Program-made: the position numbers and the translations under genes
Assembly (NCBI GenBank): GCA_930367205.1
Contig: OV884009.1
Span: 86,139,189 to 86,203,188, forward strand
Direction of reading: 5' to 3'
DNA from: Acanthosoma haemorrhoidale
Taxonomy: Eukaryota > Arthropoda > Insecta > Hemiptera > Acanthosomatidae
DNA: 64,000 bases
Part shown: positions 1 to 10,979 of the stretch, piece after piece
Position numbering within the stretch: the stretch's first letter is position 1
Layout of the letters: each line of letters opens with the position of its first letter
The notes under the pieces: model-generated
Seen by the model: the letters and a program-made list of their open reading frames with translations, nothing else
Database searches by the model: none
What the model was told of the DNA's origin: nothing

Positions 1-2522
1 TAATAAATGAGGAGTTTTAATAGTTGAGATTGAAATAATTATAAATAAATAGAATTAACAAAACTTATATTTATATATAAACAGAATTACAAATTTTGAT
101 AATAAAACATTAAATTTAAAACTGAAAAAAATTATTCAAACATTAAAAATTCACTACACAATGTAACTTTTACACCACATTTTCCGGAGTTAATTAAATA
201 AAGGATTAATATTTTTCTATATTCAATCCGGTAGTCAATTTTGAGATGAAGATCTGGTAGTGAGGGATTCTAGCTAAAAAAAAGTACAACGTTATTGTCT
301 GGATTTCGGGAAATTATATAAAAAAAGAGTCAATTATGGATTTTAAAGAAATAGTTTTAACTCTAATAGACTTAAAGCTTTTTAAAAGAAAGAAAAGGTT
401 GTTTTTATGTAGAGGTTCAAATGATCCTTTTCTGTCCTAGCTGTACCTGCTTATTTATAGTAAATGTAAAAAACATTTTTTTTTTAATTTGTCATTATTT
501 GAAGACTTTTTAAATCAAAATAAACAAAGACAAAAGTTAAGTAACTAGAAAAGAATTTTTTTTTGAATATTGAAAAATCAGTTTAATCTCAGAACAAGTC
601 ATTTGATTGACCCGGTCCTTGAACAAGTCCTTGCAGTGTTAAATACATTTTGTAATTCATATTCATTGTTGGGGTAAGACCAAATGTTTCTAGTTTTCAC
701 ATGTCCAAACATTAAATAGTAGTGACAGTTATTTTATCAGAACATTGTAGTGAAATTATAACATGAATATTTATGTGCTTATGTACAGATTTACTAATAC
801 TCTAATACTTTTCTAATATATGAACTTAATTATTATCTGTTTCTTTACATTTACATACTTTGTGTATGTGTTACTTCAATCCTCTGCTACAGTACTAATT
901 TTACAACTGATATCAAATTCTTCACTTTAACATTCAAGAATATGTATGTTTTTTACGTTCAGTGAGTACAATAGTAGAAATTAGTAGTTTGAACTATTCC
1001 GACATTAATAATTTATCATTTTCACGCCTATGTTTGAAACAAGTGGTTGTCTTTTAATTGCAGTCCATCTGTACCAAAAATAATGCAAACTAAACTGATA
1101 AATATAACTTTATTAGAATTTAACATGCACTTTAGCTTATTTGTATATTCTATAATACATTGATTTAGTTGTTAAAGTCAGTATAAAGCTCTGTGTGTTA
1201 TAATTTTTGTTCTTTTAAACCATGATACATGTCTTTGTATTATTCATCTTTATCCTTAATAGTGTCTTGAGCTCTGTGAAGTAGAACAGATAAAGATATT
1301 GCACCTAACACAATAAAATTGGCTGGAAAAAGCGAATTTTAAGGATCAGGGCAGTTTTAAAATATTGAATTTCTATGAAATTGGCATGGACAATTATTGA
1401 AATTCAATCGTATTAACATTAGGAAAAATAATCAGGAAGATCTACTCCCAAATATTCAAACAAAATGAAAAATACAGTATGTTGTTAAAATGATCAACAA
1501 GCTGGCTGAAATAAAGATTGCATAAGGTCATTACTTAGAATATGGCAATAATGCAAAATAACATGCAGTAAAAAATTATATATATAAGGCAGTGCAAATA
1601 TAGTTTCCATTAAATCTCATGCAAAATTTCATTACAAAAAAGACAAAAAAAAAAATATGTAAAAGAAATCTTCATTAATAATTTGGAGTAAATAGGTGGA
1701 GGCCCGTCAAATGGTCTAAGACTGTGAGCGGCAAGCACTGGATAGGCTCGGCTCCAGTTGAGCATTAGCAAATACCGCAATTTCCATTGAGGAAGTATTA
1801 GTTTTACAAAACATGTGGGTGACATTAATGTTAGAGGCCGACTGACCCCTAAAGAGCAATAGGAAGGACTATTGTCTCTTATATCCGTTGATTCCCTTTG
1901 CTCTCTCCGGTGTTGTTTCAAAGCATAAATAAAACAGTCCCATAACCGATACGAACATCTTGGTTTTATTATTTTATTTTCATACATATATTATTATTTT
2001 TAATAACAGTTAAATTAATTATCTATGCAACAAAAAAAAAATACAGAAAAATAAAAAGATAAATGAATGAACTTGTAATTGAATAAATAATTGATTGGCT
2101 TAAACATAAACTGTACCCAACTATTGAACTGCAGGAACTTAATGTGTACATTGCATTTGATAACAGAAAATTTTCATCAGTGATGTTAGACAGGCAATGA
2201 AACACTAATAGTCAAGTAGTATTTATGATTGTCATCAATAATAGTATCTCTACTTATCAAGCTTGGATCTTTAGCCACGTGGGCCAGTATATGTTTGCTT
2301 TTTTGTTTTTTTAATGTCTTACAATATATTCTAAGTTTCCAAATTAAGCTAAAAGTCACACAAACCTGCTTTGATCGTTTTCCATATTTGTTGATAATGC
2401 ATGTGTTCTGAAGAAGCAGTTATAAACCATTGGACTAAATGAATATTCAGGAATATTTCATTTATTATAATTTTTAATCTCCATGTTATTGCCTCTAACT
2501 ACTATTATATTTAAATTTTTAG
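1..2522. other. AT-rich non-coding DNA upstream of the NAA15 exon
   Basis: No exon or element is recognised here. If the exon at 2523 belongs to an active gene, this is its upstream intron. A less AT-rich block at about 1690-1960 is open on the - strand for 125 codons. It resembles no family I know and has no splice or start signal I would trust. The last bases before 2523 form a T-rich tract ending in AG, which suits a splice acceptor. Confidence 0.5.
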
Positions 2523-2736
2523 CATTTTTCTGAAATTGTGGAGGATCAGTTTGATTTTCATACATACTGTATGAGAAAAATGACATTAAGATCTTATGTT
2601 GGTCTCCTGAGGCTGGAGGATGTTCTTCGATCACATAAATTCTTCCAAAAGGCTGCAAGTTGTGCAATTAATGTATATCTTCATTTACACGACGCTCCCA
2701 TTAAGGATCAGAAACATGAAGAAAAGATGAAATTAG
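2523..2736 (+). CDS. Naa15: Internal exon of NAA15, the auxiliary subunit of the NatA N-terminal acetyltransferase
   Basis: NAA15 (Nat1 in Drosophila) is the TPR-repeat scaffold that binds the catalytic subunit NAA10 and anchors NatA at the ribosome, where nascent N-termini are acetylated. The exon follows a T-rich tract and AG at 2521-2522 and ends at a GTAAGA donor (GT at 2737). It starts in phase 0, ends in phase 1 and is fully open: 71 codons plus one base. The peptide begins [20 protein letters not shown] and continues through [10 protein letters not shown] and [10 protein letters not shown] to a charged KHEEKMKL end. This follows the strongly conserved [18 protein letters not shown] block in the second half of animal NAA15, recalled from family knowledge, not searched. 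The next segment expected, a Lys/Arg-rich RNKQR-type stretch, was not found downstream. The exon may belong to a gene with very large introns or be a stranded duplicate, although intact splice sites and frame favour a live exon. Confidence 0.82.
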
Positions 2737-5700
2737 GTAAGACTGACATTATTAAAATTCAAACATGCGAGTGGGGTATGTGTTTCATGTTATGTTGTAA
2801 TGAGTTGGCAAATAGAATTTTTTTTGTTTTTACTGTAAACAGCGGATCTATAACAATTATCATCATACCATTATTTTTACAATTGGTTTTATGTTGAATA
2901 GTTCAACCTTAACATCTCTAAACTAAATATTAATTAATATTCTTAACTTACTAATAATATGTTCATTCTATAGATAAGGATGAAACAAATTATTACTCTT
3001 GAAAATATTTATTACAAAACGCAACAAAGCCCTCCCACCTACTTTTGAAACCACCCCTTTAGAAATTTAGGGAAAGGTACCTAGTGAGAAAACCAGATGT
3101 AGTTAAAATTTATCAAAATTAAATATAACTTAACACTTTTGCTTCACATTGGGGTGGGCTGGATCGCAACCTTGAGCAAGGTGACCCAGCTACTCAGGTT
3201 TTAGCCCCTGAATGGGATCTTTTGCACGTAACGCATTTTTATACCGTTTAAATTCTCTTACCCAATTAAACTGAATGTGTTATTGTTATTATAATTATTT
3301 TTATAAGGCAAAAGACTTATTTAAGACAATTTATTTTTCTTGATTATAAAATGATTATTTTGATTTTTAAGGGTATCTATATTATCTATATCTTTTGGCT
3401 GAAACTGAATTCTTATTAATTAGAACTGGTAAACATTTATTTACTGGTTATTTTTATGCATTTTTCCTTAAAACAGTTATACTGAAAGAAAAAGGTACCA
3501 TATGACTTAAACATAAAAATACAATGTACTTTAATCCTCAGTCAAAGAAAGTATCACAGTTGAATTCAGTCAATCATGACGAAAAGGTTAGTTTGACGCT
3601 ATAATTCATTGATGAAAATTAAATAAAAAAATGTTGAGTGAAATAAATCCACTATGGTTGGTATAAAGGAGAAAATCATGTGATCACATTGAATGTGAAA
3701 ATTTGAGTTACTATGCTTAACATATAGAAATTATAAAATTATGATAGATAGACAAAAATTAATTGATTACATTTAAAGCTGTACAGATTAATTGTAACAA
3801 CTTGGGTAACTCAATCCATCTTAACGATTTGGATAACTTGGTGCCCACATAAAAAATAAATCCCTTATAAATCCTGAATTGCTAAAAAATTCATATAGCT
3901 TGCCGTAACATTGTTACTGAAAAACACTTTGCTATTCAATACCAGCCCTTGGAATCTTAATTATTTAGTGATACACTAACAAGTAAAGGTGATTCAAACG
4001 TGGCTTTGATATTGGCAAGTGACCAGCAATTTATGAAGTGAGAGACCGCCGTAGTTTAAGTACTCACTGAGAGTGCATTTGTTGGAGCCAAGAGCATTGA
4101 ACCTGTGTAGGTGTGACGTAAAGTAGTTGTGGTACACTGACCACTGTGAAATAGTGTAACTGCAATTATTAGACTCGGAAGGCTTCATTGCAGTTTCTCA
4201 TCCTTGACAAATCATTACTTCTTTTCCTTCTTTAGTATCTAGGTACATCTAGGACCAAGGTCAACTTTTCTTCTAACTAATGCTAATGCCGGGCAATGTT
4301 TAATCCGAGGCTTTTTATCATCAGAAAGATCCTGCTATTAAAGGATCAAAATAACTATTGTACAGTATTCTATGCATTTTTACAATCCACTCAACTTTAC
4401 TTGCGATGCTAGTTGGTGACATGAGCACAGTTGAGATCCTTAGCCTTTAATATTTATTGTAAAATTGAATATGAATCAGTAAGAATAATTAACCACCCAA
4501 TCCTTTCACTAGGCAATGTTTTTAGTTTGTAATTGTGTGATAAACTAAGTGAAATTACTTGCGGTGATATTATTTGTAATAAATGCAATCAGAAAAAAAT
4601 GAGCCATTAGAGATGCTAGATAAAAAGTAAATGCTGTAAAAAAGGTCTTAATCTATTAACTGTACAGTATTACATGGTGTTGCTACAAGATAGTTAAGTC
4701 CCAGTCCCATCCACCACTTGTAGATAGGTAGAAGTATAAAGAGGTTCCATTTTAGTCCGGCCCAATGTTGGTACCTATGCTACCATGAACATGGTTATAA
4801 CTTTGAAGCCACGGACGATGAAAACATATGAATTTTATTCAATTATTTAAATTAAAAAAAAAAAAGTTAATATGTCTCACACTTTTCAGCTTGACTGGAT
4901 ATTTGTTTCGATTTGTGAATCGAAGGAGGGAACTCAGTTTAATATTGTTTTTTGTAATTATTAGAAGAAATACACTGTGACTTGCCTTGCCTTTACCCTG
5001 TGTGTAAACCTAAAAAAAATGACGACATCACTTTGATAAACCTTGATATCTAATTCTAATCTTTTAACTGTCTTCTAGTTATTATTGCTGCTAATTAATA
5101 AATATAAAAATGAAAAATATGTTGTAGGATAATTAAGACTATTATGACCATCAAGGATATACATTATCCAAATTCAGGTCACTTAATGTAGCTTAATTAT
5201 AGTTTTTACTTTAAACACTTTTTTTTCCCCCCTATGGGATTAGTAAGTAATTTAAATTAAATCCTCAGTACAACAGTTGACGAAGAAGTGTTAAGTAAGG
5301 CTGGCAGAGGTTGTTACCATATTTAGTTGCTAATCATGAAAAACTAACAAGTACCTCTCAAACTTCAAGTAAGGCTTTAAAAAGCTCAAAATAAAAGATA
5401 ACTATTTCATTTCAAATGGTGATGCAACAGCAGGCTCAACTTTTACAGAAGTTAGTTTAATAATTCAATAGGAGATTCCTAAGAAATTCTTATCAACCAG
5501 GTAACTGGTCCTAGAATGATCCAATGGATTAGCTAGACCAGAAGAAATTAAACAATATATTACAATGATAGTATAATGGCAAAAACAACAAAACAAATAG
5601 ACTGCTTTATGCATCTCTCAGCTCTGTGAGTTTTTCCTGACTACTGGTTTTAAAATATTGTGAAGAGCTGTGATGTCCTCGAATGTAGTGATTTCAACAA

Positions 5701-6245
5701 TGTTTTTAGTTCCTGGCTCTCAAAAAATCTGTAGCATGCCCTAAACTGACTGTAGTCCATGGAGTAGTCAGCTCATGATCTAGAAAATTGAGGTTCTTGG
5801 AAAGATTCAGGAAATTGGAGGTAGAATCATTTAGCAGTAAAGTCATGCTGATTCAGAAATGAGTTCCAGGTAGCTGCCTGAAATGTTAAGGCACTTAAGA
5901 GAGCAGTTCAAGTGCTATAATGCAGCCTTTATATAGCTACTTTAGGTAAATGTCTTATAATGGCTGAAAAAAAGTTTTATCAATTAAACTCCTACCATTT
6001 CCTGCAATGAATTCCTGGACTCCAATCCTACTCAGCAGGTTTATAACTGAATGTATAAAAATAACTTTAAGCTAAGCAAAGCAAGATAAAAAAAAAAAAT
6101 TTATTTTTCAAATCTAAAATTTCTATTTTGTTATATTTCATCTCCTTTCATAACAGTGATAAGTTTAAAAAGAAAAGAAAAACAAATTTAAAACAAAAAA
6201 TTGTATTTAAAAATTACATGCACTAATCTGAGGCATTCTAATTTA
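2737..6245. other. Intronic or intergenic AT-rich DNA
   Basis: About 3.5 kb with many A and T homopolymers. I found no second NAA15 exon, no RNA gene and no element with recognisable ends. The short open frames, such as 3994-4188 on the - strand, look like chance. Confidence 0.45.
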
Positions 6246-7005
6246 AAGGGTGTCCCAGAGTTAACGCAAGATTTGAATTTGCTGGCATTTGTGCAGTAAA
6301 GTAAAGTGCTGGCAACCCTAAAAAAAAAAAACAATTTCACAGCTGACAGTTTAGGGTTAGTAAAAATGGAGCATTACACGATAGAACAATGTGTCTTTAT
6401 TGTTGAACATTAGCTCAAAAATAATGAAAGTTTGGCGGCTGCAGTTTGAAAATTTCATACAAAATATGGCCCGAGCAGTGTTTTGACTTCATCAACTGTG
6501 AAGAGAGTAATTGAAAAATTATGGGAGACTGAATCAGTAGGAGACACTAAACACGCTGATCGTATAAAAACAAGCCGTTTAAATGTCAATATCTAAGCAA
6601 TGCGTGAGACTGCCCCTCTAAGAAGGGCGTCGTAAACACAGTTCTTTGTGCCGAAATCGGATGATATTGATATGGCCAATATGTGGTTTCAACAAGATGG
6701 TGCCACATGCCATAGATCGTGTGATTTAACACCTTTAGATTTCTTTTTAAGGGGTTATTTGAAGCCAAAGGTGTATATTAACAAGCCCACATCCACCCAT
6801 GCATTAAAAGAGGAAATTCAACGCTGCATCGACGAAATTCAACCACATTTATGCCAAATGGTCATGGAAAATTTTGACAAAAGAGTGCTTATGTTATGTG
6901 CCAGCAAAGTCGTGAAGGCCATTTGTGTTATTCCATAAATAACCCAATACTATAAACTGTGTTTTCTATTTAAATCAAATCTTGCGTTAATTCTGGGACA
7001 CCCTT
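6246..7005 (+). mobile_element. Non-autonomous Tc1/mariner-superfamily element, copy 1 (doubly deleted)
   Basis: The element starts AAGGGTGTCCC and ends GGGACACCCTT, with TA on each side (6244-6245 and 7006-7007), the target duplication typical of this superfamily. The inverted termini extend inward about 30 bp through a TTAACGCAAGATTTGA-type sequence. At 760 bp it is far shorter than an autonomous element. It shares one internal deletion with the copies at 39.6 and 55.4 kb, and a second one, joining CATGCCAT to AGATCGTG near 6710-6720, only with the 39.6 kb copy. It cannot make transposase and could move only if supplied in trans. Confidence 0.9.
6366..6938 (+). pseudogene. Transposase remnant of copy 1
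   Basis: The remnant starts at ATG 6366 (MEHYTIEQCVFIVEH) and matches the helix-turn-helix start of the 55.5 kb transposase. It hits a stop after VEH and then a frame change. The reading frame picks up again near 6648 with DMANMWFQQDGATCH and SCDLTPLDFFLRG, which carry the second and third acidic positions of the DDE/D catalytic core. The stretch carrying the first catalytic Asp is missing, and so is the segment between CATGCCAT and AGATCGTG. It ends CVIP-stop, like the 55 kb copy. It is non-functional. Confidence 0.85.
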
Positions 7006-10000
7006 TATTTGTAAAACATTTTGAAATAACCTGTTTTGTTTTGTTTAAACATTTTGAAATAAACGTTGTACATACAAAAACAATGCTCTTACACGATGGA
7101 ATCTGGGTATTAGACTCATGTGAAAAGATGCTTTAGAAAGATATGGAAATGGTAAATCAACCATCTAGCTAAATCAAGTGTATAAATAATAATGGGCCTG
7201 TGGGTACATATGTGATGACTTTAATGAACCAACAACATAATATTGAAACAAAAAACATAAATGTATAGAAGTGGTAGATATCCACTTAATATTGTAACTT
7301 GGAACATAAGAAAAATGTATATATTGTATAGAAAATCTTTCTATATTAAAATAGAGAGCATATCAAATTAATGAAAAGTAAAAACATATAATAACAATAG
7401 TGAATTATGAATTGTTATATTGGAGAAAGATAAGGAACTGGTTAAGTCTAGACATAAAGATTAAGAGAGTTGGAAACTCAGAAATATTGGTTGGAATTAA
7501 CTTCCAAAAGTTTTCAGCACAAATAAGAAAAGAACAGTCAAAAAAAGCAGATTTATGGTATGGGAAATATAGGTCAGATAGTTGGGATCTAGTATTACGA
7601 GGTTCTAATTTAATTTGGAGGAGGTTGAAAGGTAATGAGGCTTTTTGGTCATGAAGTTACTGAAGAGGAGGAATTCAAGGAAATTTTGGCAACATGCAGA
7701 AGGGTGCTTAAAGCCATCCCAAATCGGAGTAGTGTTAGACTGTGTCTCTGGGGACCCTAAGAATAAATCTTAAGAAACAATTCAATAGGAAATTTAACCA
7801 AGCTTTAAGATCCTCATAAAGGATACCATACACCACACAACCAGTCAAAAGGGGGAAGACAAGAGACATACCTCAAGGACTACTCTGATCTAAGGGTCAA
7901 GGTATGTACCTGTGCTTTTCCTAAGCACCACAGCAGCTATCAGCCCTGGTAGTGGTATTCCCACTTCTTCTCAATCTGTTTCCTATTACTTTCTTGCTCT
8001 TTAGTTAGATAAAAAAATATTTCTTGATTGAATGTGTTTGGGTTTAGCCGATAAGGCGCGAGCGGCTCTAGTGAAATCTAAGGCTCTATTCTAGTTATTA
8101 TTCATTCAGATTTAAGCATAGAAAAATTATTAATAAGATTTTGTTTTCTCAATAAAAGGAATTTCCCATTTTACAATCCAGCTATAATTTTTAAATCTTT
8201 CGAATTCTGCTTATGACTTATTCACTAATTTCTGTCTGATTTCATTTCCAAACACCTGTAAAAGCTGCCCTTTGGTTTGAAGGGAATGATGATGTGGACT
8301 CCCATTTACAGAAATAGAAGTTAGGCGAGAGGGGAGGGAAAGGAAAGTGTTTAAAAGGTTTTGCAGAATAATTCTCTGTTTCAGCTAATAGATGTTTAGC
8401 GATAATTTCCTGGTTCAAGTATTAGATGTTTAGTGATAACTTTTCTTACATATACCCCAGCATTAAGTGCCATAACATATGTGAGCAGATTTATGGTAAC
8501 CACCTTTTAGCTACCTGTATCAAAACCGTACAGTTGCAATGAATTAAGGTCTGTTGTTGTGATGCACTTTCCCTCTATTCTTTCAGATGTCAACTATTTT
8601 AAGACAAATTTAGGACTCATCTAAAACTATTTTATGTTGCCTGTTGTACCTCTCAAAAAAAAATTTTTTTTTTTCCATCAGTGCAATATTTACTGCTGAT
8701 GGCACAACACATGATTGTTGGATGCCTGAAAGCAGCATATGTCAAACCTACATACTTCCTACAGACTGTTTTGGATTGTCTGATCACTAGTGGAAGACAA
8801 CACTTACATTACCTAAACAATAACATTTTTTTTCTATTCTTGATATTTTTTTCAGACAATTAGGACTTTTAATTAAGACCTGACAACTCAAAATTGCTTT
8901 AAAATTAAGGAGATAACAGATGTTTTGACTTTATTTCTCCTGCTCTATTTTTTTTTTTAGTGAAGCTAGACGTGGTGAAACATTTTGGTTTACTTATTGG
9001 TCTTATCTATAATATAGCATTATACGTTTATTCTATTTTAACTATTTATTCATTCCAATTGCAATGCTAACAATAACATTTCTAATTAGTAAACTTTTCA
9101 TGTTTTGTGAAGGTAATAAAATTTTTAATAACAAATGTTTTTTTATATTTTTGCAATAATCTCATTGTTATATTATTTTTACAATAATTTATTAATCAAT
9201 AATGGCATCATTTTTGGTAGAATGTTTACATTAACATCCTCCCTATTCTACTTTCATGTTTATTAAAAAACAAATATTATACCTTGTGTTATTAATAATT
9301 TCTCTCTTTTTTTTTTTACAACATAAAACATTGTTTATATTACATATTTAATTCAAATTAAAAATATATTTATACATAACTCACTTATATATTATACATT
9401 ATTCTATCCCAAGATTAAACAGTATATATACTATACACTCTCACTCATTCATGTCGTATAGTATTGCCTTTTTTATTGTACAAATCATGTTAAATGAGAA
9501 TCTCTAAACGCACACACACACAAGTATTGATGATGATTTTAAATTATTATATGAAATAGTTTCATCAGGGTTATAAGACTAAGACCGTGAAGTGGAAAAT
9601 TACTTATCAACAGTACTATCGTTCAAAGTGAATATTTGTTGACTGTATTTTATCTCATAATAGTGGAAATATCAATACCTTTGAATATTAAGTATGAACC
9701 AAAATCAGTTGGGGACTTAAGACTAAATGTTGGTAGGACATATAACATTATCTAGAAACAGGAGGGTATGTCTTGTGATGAAATGATAAATATATAGAAA
9801 ACAATATACATGTGCTTATTTATATACTACAAACAGCTGCAGAAAGTGGAGAATGTGTTGCCAAGTAAGACATTAAGTCAACTGGTAGATATAAAAATGG
9901 CATTCTATCCCATGTTTTTTAAACATTATTGCTGAATTAATTTGTCTAATGTTCTTTGTATTAAATTAAAACTAATTTTCTTGTATGTATAGTGTATGTG

Positions 10001-10137
10001 TATTGTTCTATAGCTCAAGTCAATATTCACAGTAGATAAGTCTTCAGATTCATTTACATTATTTTATAATTAGGTAAAGTTATAAGTATCTCTATGTGTG
10101 TGTACGTGTACGCGTACATTTACAGAAATAAGTATAT
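7006..10137. other. Non-coding AT-rich DNA between the transposon and the secreted-protein gene
   Basis: A stretch at about 7400-7740 has two overlapping open frames rich in charged residues, 7400-7654 and one from an ATG near 7637. A GTAATG donor-like site lies between them. I recognise neither, and no family motif is visible. The rest is AT-rich with a short CA run near 9510 and several poly-T tracts. No RNA gene was seen. Confidence 0.4.
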
Positions 10138-10313
10138 ATAGTTTGGCAAGTTGAGTGATCTTGTCTAAATTTTTTATAGGTTGGTCAATGTACATAGGTT
10201 CATTTCTTCGACTGTTCTGCCCTACATGTACATGTACATTGTAGAGGAAGAAAGCAGATCTTGAAAATTAAAATATATGCATTGCATGTATAATTCTTAA
10301 CTTGCCAAACTAT
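10138..10313. repeat. Small inverted repeat, possible 176-bp MITE
   Basis: ATAGTTTGGCAAGTT at 10138-10152 is matched exactly in inverse complement by AACTTGCCAAACTAT at 10299-10313. The interior holds a near-palindromic TACATGTACATGTACA run at about 10224-10239. The size and perfect 15-base ends would suit a short terminal-repeat element. No target duplication is evident, so it may also be a structured 3' flank of the gene downstream. Confidence 0.45.
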
Positions 10314-10979
10314 GTTCATGAATTTGCTAACATCCGTCAATTATAAATTAAAACTATAATGAGTAATAAAGTTCGTATTTATTATGGAATTACATACTTC
10401 AGTTATTGTAGTACAATTTTTTTTCATATCACAGCCAGTTTTTTAAAGTTACTGAGTACATGTTTTAACTACAATATTTATTTCAACATTGGTCAAAAAG
10501 TTTTATTTGATTAAGTGTATTCACAGTATTTTATAATTAATTATAATCTCACTACTAGCACATAAACAAATTTTTACCTCAATGTTTTTTCTTAATTTTC
10601 TAATTCTCCAAATATTAGAAAAACAATTTCACTTAACTTTACAAATGGTATTTAATTGTTATAATTTTCCTTCTTAGCTGAGCTATTTTATTGCTACATT
10701 TAAATAAATGTTTAAATTATGAGACTACATTTTGGTTAAATTATAACTTCATGAAATCATATAAGTAATAGCATTTAATTCACTTTAAATTACCGTTTAC
10801 AAATATGAAAGCATATAACGTATAATTTGTTTTTATTTTCACAGGCATATGTTAAATAAACTAAAATTTAATCACAGCACAAAATGAACTAACATCAATG
10901 CCACTTAACCTCTTGTATTTAATTGGCATCTGATATTCCTGTAAACAGTCAGTTATTCTTTTTTATTTTAATTAAGAAA

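Noticed and set aside
1610..1987. 125-codon - strand frame
   Set aside because: No motif, no start or splice context, and no resemblance to a known protein; more likely chance in a less AT-rich patch.
7400..7740. Possible further NAA15 exon (a KEQSKKA-like stretch)
   Set aside because: The similarity to the Lys/Arg-rich region expected after the exon at 2523 is only a few residues, and the surrounding frame does not follow the family.
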